Part shown: positions 22,906 to 34,468 of the stretch, one piece after another | Numbering within the stretch: the stretch's first letter is position 1 | Layout: each line of letters begins with the position of its first letter | Assembly: GCA_036874045.1 (NCBI GenBank) | Contig: JAZBRI010000008.1 | Location: 7,269,001 to 7,333,000, forward strand | Source of the DNA: Cymodocea nodosa | Lineage: Eukaryota; Streptophyta; Magnoliopsida; Alismatales; Cymodoceaceae | DNA: 64,000 nucleotides | Reading direction: 5' to 3' | Translations under genes and position numbers: made by a program | Notes under the pieces: generated by a model | What the model was told of the DNA's origin: nothing | Databases searched by the model: none | Seen by the model: only the letters and a program-made list of their open reading frames with translations

Positions 22906-24450
22906 ATGGCTTTCCACATTGCAGAGGGTCAGAATATCCATCGACCTCCCCTCTTTGATGGTAGCAATTATAGCTACTGGAAAAATAGGATGGAGTGCTT
23001 TCTCAAGAGTACAGATGTGAAACTTTGGAGAATGGTTGTACATGGTACACCAACTCCAATCAATCATGAAAGTGACTGGACTGAGGAGGATGAAAGAATC
23101 ATCGAGATGGATGCTTGTGGGCTTAATTCCATTTACTGTGCACTAACTAGTGAACAGTATAATAAAATATCTGCTTGTAAATTCTCCCATGAAGCTTGGA
23201 AGATCCTTCAAATTACATCTGAAGGAACCAGCCAAGTTAAAGATACTAAAATCAACATTTTATTAAGAAAATATGAACTATTCAAAATGCTTGAAAAAGA
23301 AAGGATCATTGAAATGTTTTCTAGATTCACAGAAATTGTGAATGAACTAAGAGGCCTTGGAAGGAGTTTTTCTAATCGTGAACATGTACAAAAGATCCTA
23401 AGGAGCCTGACAGTCGAATGGAAGCAGAAGTCTACTTCCATACAAGATTCAAAGGATTTGAACAACTATTCAGTTGAAGATCTGTTAGGAAACCTTCTAG
23501 CCCATGAAGTCCAAATGAAGGAATGGAAAGAAGGAGTCACTGAAAGAAAGGCAGAGAAAAAGAAAGAACTAGTTTTTCCCTCAATAGAAGATCAACCAAG
23601 CTCGGATGAGGATGAAGTGTTACTAATGGCCAGGAACTTCAGAAGGATGATGAGACAAGGAGGCAAAGCCAGCTCCTCAAAATCAAAAGTCCCTACATGC
23701 TACAAGTGCAAGAAACTGGGACACATTCAACTTTACTATCCTTTTCAACAGGAGGAGGACAAACAAAAATGGAAGAGGAAGAATAAGAAGAAAATGGCCT
23801 TGAAAGCTACTTGGGATGACAGCAGTTCATCCAGCAGCTCATCAGACTCAAATGAGGAGGCATCTGCAAACGTGTGCTTTGCTACACAAGAGGTATGTTC
23901 TACATCTCCCTATTGCTCAAAAAAAGAAAATGATGATGTAGATATAGATAGTCTTCTCTGTACAGTAGATAACTTATATGTAAAATGTAAGAAGTACAAG
24001 AAAGAATTAAAGAGTTTAAATTCCTATCTAGAAGATGTTTTTGCTGAACTAGAAAAAGTCCTAGTTGATAATAGGGAATTAAAAACTAAAGTGGATAGCT
24101 ATAGTTGTAAAAATTTTGATCTGAAAGAAGAAAATAAGAATCTATTATCTGAAGTTATTGATTTAAAGAAAACTGTATGTAAATTTACTAAGGGTGAAAA
24201 TAGTTTAAACAAAATCATAGGATCTCAAAGAATAGGAAGAAGTAAATTTGGCCTAGGGTATGCTGTACCACAGGAAACTCCTTACTGTGGTGGAAAAAAT
24301 AGATCTTACAGAGATGGCACAACTGTGTTTGTCATTAAAAAGAGATCTACTTCTATATGGCTACCAAAAGGCAATAGGTTCAATATACAGAGGACTAACA
24401 CTGATGGACCCAAGAAGATATGGGTACCAAAAGTCTTAATTTCAACATGA
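22906..24450 (+). CDS. Gag, copia III
   Basis: 514 residues, the one long intact frame of this element, from ATG 22906, 52 bases after the LTR. It begins MAFHIAEGQNIHRPPLFDGS (gag N-terminal, DUF4219-like), then a UBN2-type core (residues about 30-200; KYELFKMLEKERIIEMFSRF). A zinc knuckle sits at about 265-278 (CYKCKKLGHIQLYY): the last Cys of CX2CX4HX4C is Tyr, which should weaken RNA binding. A Ser/Asp-rich stretch and a coiled-coil tail follow (about 355-440). It ends IWVPKVLIST with TGA 24448-24450. The pol frame starts one base later in a different frame. Confidence 0.85.
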   Translation: MAFHIAEGQNIHRPPLFDGSNYSYWKNRMECFLKSTDVKLWRMVVHGTPTPINHESDWTEEDERIIEMDACGLNSIYCALTSEQYNKISACKFSHEAWKILQITSEGTSQVKDTKINILLRKYELFKMLEKERIIEMFSRFTEIVNELRGLGRSFSNREHVQKILRSLTVEWKQKSTSIQDSKDLNNYSVEDLLGNLLAHEVQMKEWKEGVTERKAEKKKELVFPSIEDQPSSDEDEVLLMARNFRRMMRQGGKASSSKSKVPTCYKCKKLGHIQLYYPFQQEEDKQKWKRKNKKKMALKATWDDSSSSSSSSDSNEEASANVCFATQEVCSTSPYCSKKENDDVDIDSLLCTVDNLYVKCKKYKKELKSLNSYLEDVFAELEKVLVDNRELKTKVDSYSCKNFDLKEENKNLLSEVIDLKKTVCKFTKGENSLNKIIGSQRIGRSKFGLGYAVPQETPYCGGKNRSYRDGTTVFVIKKRSTSIWLPKGNRFNIQRTNTDGPKKIWVPKVLIST

Positions 24451-27342
24451 TTTGCAGGACTGCATGGACAAGAAAGCTCAAACGTCCAAGTGGATCATTG
24501 AGAGTGGATGCTCAAAGCATATGACAGGTAAGAAAAGACTTTTGGAATCTATTAAATCAATAAATTTAGGATCTGCTAAGTTTGGTAATAATGAAAAATG
24601 TAGAATTACTACCATAGGAAATATTGCATCTAAAAATGGAAAACTAGAAAATGTCTTACATGTAAATGGTTTAAAACAGAATCTGCTAAGTGTAGGTCAA
24701 TTATGTGACAAAGGTTACAATATACTCTTTACTGCAGAAAACTGTTTTATATTATAACAGGATACACATGAAATCAAATTTACTGGATATAGAAATAATT
24801 CAATTTATGCTTTGGAATTTCCATGTGATAATATATCTAGTGATGCATGTTTAGTTGCTTCTAATGAAGATGAATGGTTATGGCATAAAATATTAAATCA
24901 TGCAAACATGAAACTTATAAGAAAATTGACCAAACATGATATTGTTAGAGGTGTGCCTAAGCTTAAATTCAAGAGAGATAAATTGTGTACTGACTATACA
25001 ATTGGAAAATAAAAGAAATCAACACACAAGAGTATTGAAGACATTGCCACACGTCAACCATTAGATCTATTGCATATGGACCTATTTGGTCCTACACAGA
25101 CAACCAGTTTAAGAGAAAGAAAGTATACCTTAGTGGTAGTTGATGATTATACAAGATTCACTTGGGTTATTTTCTTAACACACAAGAATGAAGCGTATGA
25201 TGAATTCAAACATCTCTATATTAGAATTCAAAATGAAAAAGAATCAACTATGAAGAAGATCAGAAGTGATCATGGAGGTGAATTTGAAAATTATGAATTT
25301 GAAGAATTATGCAATTCTTTTGGCATACTACATGAATTCTCATGTCCAAGAACTCCTGCTTAGAATGGAGTTGTAGAAAGGAAGAATAGATCAACACAAG
25401 AAATGGCAAGGACAATTCTTAATGCATCTGATCTACCAAAGTCTTTATGGGCTGAAGCTATAAATACTACATGTTACTCTATAAACAGAACTCATCTTAG
25501 ACCTATTCTACATAAGACACCTTTTGAACTATGGTATGGTAAAATACCAAATGTTGGATATTTTAAAGTCTTTGGATCAAGATGTTTTGTGCTTAATACT
25601 AAGGATCAAAAGGACAAATTTGATCCAAAGTTTGATCCTGCTCTACTTGTTGGATACTCTTCGAGAAGCAAGAATTACAAGGTCTATTTTGAACATGAAA
25701 GAAGAGTAGAAGAGTCAATGAATGTATTCTTTGATGAAGACATGGTAGGAAAATTGAAGAGGCTAAAAATAGACAGTGAAAGTGAATTAATAAATCAGAA
25801 AATTTCTCAGAAAAAGGATAGTTCAACAATGCCTACACCTTCTGTGACAAAAAAAGCATGGAAGACAAAGTCTGAACATCCCATTGGACAAATAATTGGG
25901 AATATAAATCAAGGTGTTCAAACAAGAAGAAAAATTCAAAATATTTGTAATTATTGTGCTTTTGTGTTTGAACTTGAACCTTCAACAGTTGAAGATGCCT
26001 GCAATGATGAATACTAGATCATGGCCATGCAAGAGGAACTAAATCAGTTCAAGAAAAATGAAGTTTGGAATTTGATTGAAAGGCCCATCGAAAAATCAAT
26101 TATTGGTACTAAATGGGTGTTTAAGAACAAACTTGATAATAATGGTAGTATTATCAAAAATAAAGCTAGACTTGTTGCTTAGGGATACAACCAATAGGAA
26201 GGAATCGACTATGAAGAAACTTTTGCACCTGTTGCAAGACTTGAAGTAATTAGAATGTTACTTGCCTTTGCAAGCAGTATGAAAATCAAGCTTTATCAGA
26301 TGGATGTCAAAAGTTCATTTCGTAATGGCATTCTACAAGAAGAAGTATATGTAGAACAACCACAAGGTTTTGAAGATGAAGAAAAACCAAACCATGTATA
26401 CAAACTGAATAAAGCTCTCTATGGTTTGAAGCAAGCACCACATGCATGGTATGATAAACTGAAGAGTTTCCTTCTTGAGAATCAGTTTAACATAGGAACT
26501 ACAGATAACACCTTATTCATCAACTTTAGCATGACATTTTCCTGATTCAAGAAAAATTTTGCAAAGAGATACTCTTAAAATTTGGTATGGATAAATCCAA
26601 AGCAGCAGGTTCTCCCATGAACTCAAATGAAAAACTTGATAAGGGCATTTCTAGCATTCAAGTAGATCAAAAGAAATACAAAGGCATGATTGAATCACTT
26701 CTATATCTAACAGCCAGTAGACCAGATATAATGTTTAATGTTTGTGCTTGTGCAAGATATTAAGCCTCTCCAAAAGCATCGCACTTAAAAGTAGTTAAAC
26801 GTATATTTAAATATCTACAGGGTACCAAAGATTTTGGCTTATTTTATTCTTCACAGAATCATTTGATATTAGCAGGATACAGTGATGTAGATTATGTAGG
26901 ATGCAAATCAGATTGAAAAAGCACCAATGGGACATGTCAGTTGCTTTGTCATTCACTTGTTTCTTGGTTCAGCAGGAAACAAAACTCTATAGCTCTATCC
27001 ACCACTGAAGTTGAATATATGGCAGTAGACCTATGCTGTGCATAGATCTTATGGATGCAACAAACTCTAGCAGATTATAAGCTAAATTTTCAGAATACCA
27101 TTATTTACTGTGACAACAGTAGTGCCATCAATCTTTCCAAAAATATAGTTCTACACTCTAGAGCAAAACATATCAAGATTAGACACCACTTTTTAAGAGA
27201 CCATGTTGAAAAAGGTCATATTTCCTTAAAATATGTCTCTACTAAAGAACAACTTGCAGATATCTTCACCAAACCATTATCTGAAGCTGCATTTAATCAT
27301 ATTAGACGAAATTTAGGGATTTGCTCTTTATATGATTTATAA
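24451..27342 (+). pseudogene. Pol (PR-INT-RT-RH), copia III
   Basis: It follows gag after TTTGCAG|G. Protease has ESGCSKHMTG, where the catalytic Asp of DSG is Glu. Integrase zinc region WHKILNHAN...LCTDYTIGK has lost its second Cys; the core shows HMDLFGP, RSDHGGEF and VVERKNR (D, D, E kept) with TAG 25363 replacing Gln. RT is readable from GTKWVFKNK through YQMDVKSSF to ALYGLKQAPHAWYDKL, then breaks at about 26530; the YVDD segment is deleted. RNase H resumes (GYSDVDYVG, YCDNSSAINLS) and ends GICSLYDL at 27340-27342. In-frame stops near 26015, 26181, 26197, 26761, 26917 and 27043 are mostly TAG or TGA at Gln, Trp or Arg positions. Confidence 0.88.
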
Positions 27343-27640
27343 TTTCATATCTCTACTCTCCAAGCTCACAACTAGGAGCTTGTTCTACTAACATCTTTAT
27401 TTTGTAGCAACTTAGCCATTTTGACAATCGGTAAAAAAGGGGGAGCAATATCATATTTTGGTAAGCAAAGCTGCAGCAAAGTATGGGGAGAAATTCAAGG
27501 GGAGTGATTTCAAAAAAACAGGGGGAGTTTCTAAATTTAATTATTCTGTATTCCTTGTGTGCTTTTCTAAATAGATATATAGGGAGAGAAATACATGTAA
27601 TACATTGTAAGGTTTTTGCCATTATCAAAAAGGGGGAGAT
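27343..27640 (+). promoter_or_regulatory. 3' untranslated region with several polypurine tracts (copia III)
   Basis: AAAAAAGGGGGAGC (27434-27447), ACAGGGGGAGT (27520-27530) and AAAAAGGGGGAGAT (27628-27640, directly before the 3' LTR). Multiple tracts before the LTR are common in SIRE/Maximus-like elements. No ORF here. Confidence 0.7.
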
Positions 27641-29164
27641 TGAAAGGACCTCTAGATTTCGATAATGCAAAAATCAATGTGAGGTTTTGAATTGTATTTC
27701 TCAGGTTTAGTCAGTGCAGCAAAAGATCAGAAGGCAAACAATTCTAAGCAGCAAACATGTTGCAGTTAATCCTAGAATGTGCTACTACAGAAAATCGGAC
27801 AGTTAAGAAAGGATTGAATGATTGAAAAGTTAAGGAGTTAACTATCCAGAAGCTTAAAGGACTTTTCGGAGAGTTAGATAACTATTCGAGTTTTTTAGAG
27901 AGTTACAGGTATAACTATTTGAAAGTTAAGTCATTCAATTAACCACGTGTAGAAATACAGAACGGAAGCTTAAAGGACTTTTCGGAGAGTTAGATAACTA
28001 TCCAAGTTTTCTTTTAGGAGAGTTAGATAACTATTCGAGTTTTTCGATGAGTTACAAGTATAACTTTCCGGAACTTAAGTCATCTTATTACGCACGTGTA
28101 GAATGGTGAAGTCGGTAGTTAAAAAGCTTAAAAGGAAAAATCAGAGAGTTAGATAACTATCCGACTTTTTCAGACAGTTATAGGTATAACTATCCGAAAC
28201 TTAAGTCATTGAATTTCCCACGTGCAGAAATCCAGATAGAAGCTCAAATAAGTTTTCGGAGAGTTAGAAAGATAACTATCCAAAATCATGAAGTGTTTCG
28301 GTGAGTTACAAGTATAACCATCTGAAACTTAAGTCAATCTTTATGCACGTGCTGAATTAAAGCAATCAGAAAGTTAACAAAGGGTTATTGTAGCTAACTA
28401 TCCGATAGTTAAACAACTGTTCGGTAAGTTACAGTTACAAGTATCCGATTAAGTGACAGCTCACATTATATAATCTGGAATCCTACATGGTAGAAAGACT
28501 TAAGTGATCTTTCGGTAAGATACAAACATTCTTCGGAGAGTTACACAGCTAACTATCTAAAAGGTTAAGAAAATCGGAAGGATATCTTGAAATATCTTTC
28601 TGAACGGTAACTTACAGTATTTGTGACTGAAGTCTAATCAAGTACAGTAGAATACATCCGTTGGAAGAAAAATATGATCGTTATACATGTTTTGTATATA
28701 TACAAGATATAGACAACGGAATTACATAGCTTTTGCTCATACACATACTTACACCAAGCTCAATAGAAGAAAAGCTTTAGAGATCAAATCATCTTCAACG
28801 TTTATAGATTGAATTTCAGAAGCTCATCACGCACTCAACTCTGTTACTCACAAGCTAGTGTTTATTGAAGTACACAGATCAAAACTTCAGAGAAAGGATT
28901 GGTTGGAGCTTCAACTAGGAAGCTCAAGTGAATGGTTGGTTCTTGCTTAAACCCTAAAGCAAGTGATTGTAAGTTTGCAAAAGTTTAGTGAAGCCCAAGT
29001 ATCCCTTGGGGGTGGATTAGCCGTTAGTGGTAAACCACCTAAAATCTCTGTGTGTACTCTTTTATCGTGTGCTTGCTATTTCTTTATACTAATCTACTAC
29101 TAAAAGGTTAATAAACACATTATTACCATTTACCCCCCCTTTGGTAAGCCATAAGGTCCTAACA
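27641..29164 (+). repeat. 3' LTR of copia III
   Basis: It starts TGAAAGGACC and ends GGTCCTAACA; 1524 bp. The 33-bp excess over the 5' LTR is a local duplication of GAGAGTTAGATAACTA at about 27995-28035. Confidence 0.9.
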
Positions 29165-30163
29165 AAACTACGATTGCACGTATCACACAAGATTTAACTT
29201 GTGGAATGAAGAAGAAATCACCATCATTGATACGTATGAAGGAACTCCAACCAATCATTTAAGTAGAAGTAGTTACTACTGAAAGAAAAGGAAAAAGATG
29301 AAAAAAGGTGTAGAGAATCGCGCTAACTATAGGTAGCGTTGGTAGTTCCCTGAAGCTCTACAACACCCCCACAATCACCAACCATCGGAGGTTTGTGAGG
29401 ATACTTTCCAAATGTCAGGTTGATTTTGAGCCAAACATAGTGACTGACAACCACTATGAGGAGTGATCGCGCCACAAGAAGGGAAGCCATTTTCACCAAG
29501 CACCGACTCATATCTCAAGAGATTATAAAGCTTCTAACCTTGGTTTCGGGTTGACGCCAATATACTGAAGAGGAGATCAACTTACAAGACTCGATTCACA
29601 ATTCTATAGGGAGAGGAGGCGTGACTGTAAGTGATTAAGTTTTCAGTGGTGTAATCGCATTGCATGTAGTGATGGAAGTTTTTGCTGTTGATAGAGAATA
29701 TCTACATTTCACCTTTCGTTCATCTTTAGGAACATATCAAAACAAAAATACCAAAAACAAACTAGTTGTCTGTGTTTATAGTTAACATTTATGTGTTGTA
29801 TTGCTTGTTTTGTATTGTGATTAATGTTATCATTGTCAGTATTATGAATGTTTCGTATTTATTTGATTCATAAAATAGAAAATAGTTTTATTAATTACTG
29901 AAATTAATTCATACAGAATACTCAAAAATCTGAATGGTTACTGTTCGAAATATCTAAATGTTAGTGTTGGTTGATGATAAACACTGTATAAACTAACATT
30001 AAAAGCTTAATTAATGTTATTTACATTCTGCAAAACCAACCAATGGATGTCTAAATTCCTTTGTGAATAGTAGCATTTAACTGGAAGTTAATAGGTAGGC
30101 TCGTAGTGATAACTTAAGTCCATGAGGATAGTTCGTTGAGTTAACTGTAACTCCCTGAACTAA
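29165..30163 (+). repeat. gypsy-type LTR 3, right part
   Basis: It resumes at ACGATTGCACGTATCACA exactly where LTR 3 stopped at 21362 and aligns with LTR 2 18920-19920 (CATTTTCACCAAGCACC, TTTCAGTGGTGTAATCGC). It stops at CTGAACTAA, where a Tourist-like end begins; the last 260 bp or so are missing. Confidence 0.75.
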
Positions 30164-30320
30164 GGGTGCATTTGGTAGAGGAGCTGGAGTGCACCCCTAC
30201 GTTGGAATGTGTGTTAGGAGCGTGCTTTAAACAAGCAATCGCGCTCTTCATCGACTCTAGAAGCACTGGAGCTATAGTGACGACCAACAAAGCATATTTT
30301 TGGGCACTGTATTTTCCTAG
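30164..30320 (+). mobile_element. Tourist/PIF-Harbinger-like fragment, left end
   Basis: GGGTGCATTTGGTA follows TAA within the LTR, and TAA is the usual 3-bp target of PIF/Harbinger MITEs. The terminus resembles GGG..G.TTTGGT Tourist ends. Only the left part is seen; copia E enters at 30321. Identification rests on the terminus and TAA only. Confidence 0.35.
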
Positions 30321-31575
30321 TGTATGATCGTTGTATCATAAGAGGGGGGTGAATTGTGTCTTTAGTAATTAAAATTACCAGTGGATAAAACAAGAGCACA
30401 AAACACTTGTAAATAAAATTTTATTCTTTATAAACTTTAAAGAAATAATTTACAATATCTTTTCAGCTCAATTTCCTTCTTGACGATTTTGATACAGTAA
30501 TGTCCGATATACAATTCAAATAGAAAATGAAGTCCTTATTCAAAACTAATTCCGAATTGTATAAAACCTGATCTTTATGCACGTAGCTCCTTTCCTTCTT
30601 TTTGCTCAGCTTCTTTATCTCTTCTTCTCCAATTGTTGAATTTCCAGACTTCTTGCGTTTGTAGCTCCTTTTCTAAAATTGCTTGGAATTTCGAACTTCT
30701 TCTGATGTTGGAGAATTTTTCAGTTTGGGATCCAGATTTAAAATTCAGACTTTGTTTTTGAGATTGGGATCCTCGATTGAATATTCAAACTTGGTTTTTG
30801 AGATTGGGATCCTCATTGTAATGTAGTTCATACTCTCTATTTGTAGTCGAACTATGTCTTCACATTCAGCATGTTCATCCACTTAATCCACAATCCATAA
30901 TCCACGTACTAATTTTTTCTTTAATCCAAATTACTATCTTTTTGAATTTCCACTTTCTCCACTATCATTTTGAATTTCCACGATCTCCACTCGTAGAATC
31001 ACCGAAACTTTATCTTCCTGGAGACTTGTAGAATATCTTCTAAGTCTTCATTTTAGTCAAACATTTATCCTTTAAGTCCTGTAAAAACTCGAACACTTGT
31101 TTGTAACTCTTCGAGTTTTTGCATTTGCAAAACACGTGACTAAACATAGAAAACTTATCTATTCGATAGTCATTTTATAAAACTCAAACAGTTATCTATC
31201 CATGCGTATAAAAACTAGAACAGTTATCTAACTCTTCGATTTTCATTACCGAATGCACATGGAAATCACGTGACAACTTAAAACATTAAAAACAAACATG
31301 CAAATAACTTAACTATACGAGTTTTTAACATAACTCTTTGACTAAATCGAAACGTTAACTATCTGAAAGTTTAACTGTCTGAAATGCTAACTATCCAAAA
31401 ACTTTACCTATTCAAAAATTTTAACTATCCAAAAGTTAACTATCCAAAATTTTAAATGAAACTTTCCGATAACTTGTCAACATTTAATTACGTGACTATT
31501 ATACTTAGAAAATATTATTTAAGCTTATTTAAAAACTTTAAAAAAGCATTCATCATCAAAACAAAATTCTTAACA
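30321..31575 (-). repeat. 3' LTR of copia E
   Basis: TGTATGATCGTTGTATCATA...AAATTCTTAACA on the plus strand; 1255 bp. Very similar to the LTRs of D and A. The polypurine tract (plus-strand ATCTCCCCCTTTTTG) adjoins at 31576. Confidence 0.85.
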
Positions 31576-31900
31576 ATCTCCCCCTTTTTGATGATGTCAA
31601 AACCTAATAAGTCAAATAATCTATCTTCTCCCCTTTTTTGGCATTATAAAAAAGTAAATAAAATGTAAGAAAGAAAAACGTGCTAAGTATATATTGTTCA
31701 AAAAGACATTTTTTAAGCATGCATAACTTTTGTGGATAAGAATAAACTATTTAAATAAAACTATTTTAAACATAAATTGTCAAAAACAATTATATGATCA
31801 TTAAATGCAGTAAGCAGTTTACATAATGCAATTGCTTTACATAAGTAATTTATGATAACAAATTACAATAAATAAAACATGCAATACATAATTTGTATAA

Positions 31901-34468
31901 TCAGAAGTCTCTTTGTCTTCGAAAAATATTGACTAGAGTATCTGAAATTTGCCTTGCAATTTCTATACTTACTCTATTGATCTGATCAATTATTGCTTGA
32001 TCTAAATCAGTTTCTGAAACTTGTGATGGTTGTTGTAAAAATTCAGTATTTATGTCTGTATGCGTACCTGTATTTGTATCTGTGTGTTGCTATTGTTCTA
32101 AAAACTGTGTCGACTATTGTTGTTGCTGTTGTGACTGAGTTTGTCGATCCTGTTGTTGTTGTTGCTATCGAATTACAGGTGTATCTGCTTCCTAGTATTT
32201 TTGTAGTTCCTTTGTAGAGAAAGATCTTGACTTTAATCTTTTCTATGGCCAAGGTGTAATATCTGTTTGACTTGCCACAATTCTCAAAAGTATATCACCA
32301 TAAAATAATTTACTCTACAAGTTTAAGATATGAGAAACGAAAATATCATACCAGTTCACCTGTATATGGTTAATTATTGCATATGTAGCATAAAGACAGC
32401 ATCTGCCAACCTCTGCACCATGACCAAACCTCTGAAAGAGTGAAGCATGCTGTATTTTTGCAATAAAACGTGCTTGGTCATTTAAATCATTTAGTAATCT
32501 CATTGGATTGTTGGCAGTCAGATCTTTATCTAAACTTTTAATGTCTCATCCCAACTAATAAACATGTTTTCTTTTTGATAATTTAACTCTTTCATTTTTC
32601 AGACCAAGTACTTGATAAAGTAATTCTGGAGTTAAATATGTATCGCAATCTTGTATATTGGAAATAGGAGTACCGTCTTCCATTGTTAAGTTTGAGTAAA
32701 AACAACTTATAAGTTCTAGTATAACAAGATGGCCTAGCTATTTTGGAAGCAAAGTCAACAAGCCTTGAAATTCAAACATTTCTCGTATATGTGCCATCCA
32801 TTCAAACTTAACTGGTCTTGAATATAAAACTGTAAAAATTTTATATGTTTGAAATTTTTCATAACAGGAATTATTTCTGAACCATAACAATGTATTTTCA
32901 TCTAAATTCTGTTCAGGATTAAGTATTTTCTTGTCATGATGTTTTGATTTGGGACTTGTTTCAATATTATCAGTAGCATCTATATTTTCAGATCTTTTAG
33001 AATTGGTGGAATTTCTATCAAAGCTAGTATAAATGTCTGAAATATCTATTATTGTCGTATCAATAATCTACTGAAATTCCTATGTGTGATCTTCTTGAAA
33101 CATATCAATATCAATAGTCTTTGTATTAATCTGTCTATTAGCAACATTTATTTCTATGATTGATCTATACAACAACGGTCGTTGTATGAAAGAATGTTGT
33201 ATATCTATCTATGTAATAGAGTCATTCTGTATTTCTGAAATTTCTATACTTGAGACATTGGCAGTATTATATTCTATTTGTAACTGTGTAGTTTGTTGAT
33301 TATATACATTTATCAACAAATGTACTTTATACTGTAACAAACATAACCACATGTATAAAGTGTAGTATAAGCAACTATACCAAAAATTAGAAATCTCTAT
33401 CTAAGATAGAGTAAGAGGAAGAATATCTGTGCATTCCTCTTCAGATGAAATATCTTCAAAATTCATAAACTTAGTGTCTATGTCATCAAAAAAATCATCA
33501 AAATTGATATCATCTATATATATATCATCAAAATTTCCTACATGTTCTCTTTCCGTAGGAAAAGAATGTTGGCTTGCAACATGATGTGAAAAACTGTCCA
33601 TTGTATTAAAAGAAACATTATACACTAATGTGACACAATACCTTAGAGTGTATGCTTGTAATCCAATATTTGTCACATCTATTGGGATTCCTAAAACAAA
33701 ATCCTGTCCAGCTTGTGCAATGGAACATAGTTTTCCATTTTTCAATGATTCTTCTCTTTGCTGCAATATGCCTTGTACACCTGTAGTCAGTCCAAAATAT
33801 TCTAATGTCTTATTCTTTTTCCAACTATATGTCTGCAATGTTTCTGGTTGTTCAGGAGATTCTAAATTTTTCTTAATTTCTCCTGTTAAAGGCACCTGTG
33901 ATCTTGATGGTCCTTCACCATGATGCCTAGGTTGTAATAATGGAATATAGAGTTTTAAGCTCTCAACCTCTACCATTTTTAATTGATAAACTTTTTGTCC
34001 TTCACTTTGAAGACCCATTTTCCAAATGGCAATTTTCTATTCATCAATAAATTGTTGGATGTCATCTAAAACAGTCGGGGAAAAATAATGTTGGGAATAC
34101 AAAGATTCTAATTCCCTATTGGCATTTTCTATCATTGGTCCCCATTTCTTTCCATAATAAGTAATAGATTGTACCAATTTTTCAAGTACTTGTCTAGAAC
34201 TTGTAACAACCTCAAGGTTAGGTTGTAAAGTTCATTTCCACATTTGTAACGTGGAAAGTTTGGTCTGTTTTAGTCTAAACTGTGTTTCAACATAAATTTG
34301 GATAAATTTCCAACAGAAATTTTTCTCGTCTTGAACAACTTTTCTAATTTCATGTAGTACTTCGTTAGAAAAAGTATACCTTGAGTAGATGTCGTTGATT
34401 TCATTTTCTATCTTCTAAAGTTTCATATCTCTTTTCTGCACTTTTGTCATTCTACCATGTCCTAACAT
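31901..34468 (-). pseudogene. ORF3 of copia E
   Basis: 856 codons from ATG 34468-34466 (MLGHGRMTKVQKRDMKL) to TGA 31903-31901. Start, the open pieces 33401-34018 and 32315-32503, and the end all lie in one frame; only stop codons interrupt it. N-terminal helical region (IYSRYTFSNEVLHEIRKVV), a divergent long middle, an acidic stretch (FDDIYIDDINFDDFFDDID), the globular part LNDQARFIAKIQHASLFQRF and INHIQVNWYDIFVSH, a Gln-rich linker, and a final helix (DQINRVSIEIARQISDTLV). It matches B and C in order and in the globular part. I see no signal peptide or membrane segment, so an envelope role is not supported. Confidence 0.65.

Larger units (their letters stand above)
21363..29164 (+). mobile_element. 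Copia element III, complete with LTRs and TSD
   Basis: A 7.8-kb Ty1/copia element: 5' LTR, tRNA-Met primer site, gag, pol in copia order (protease, integrase, RT, RNase H), several polypurine tracts, 3' LTR. It is flanked by AAACC (21358-21362) and AAACT (29165-29169), a 5-bp target duplication with one mismatch; the uninterrupted site is seen in LTR 2 (GAAGGAAAACCACGATTGC). It has no ORF3. Pol carries stops and an RT deletion, so the copy is dead. Confidence 0.92.

Noticed and set aside
30164..30320. hAT-type MITE
   Set aside because: The flank is TAA directly at the terminus, which fits PIF/Harbinger better, and no 8-bp duplication can be shown with the right end missing.
31993..32252. Val/Tyr-rich plus-strand and Thr-rich minus-strand frames
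   Set aside because: Frame shadows of the Gln-rich linker of ORF3 in E.
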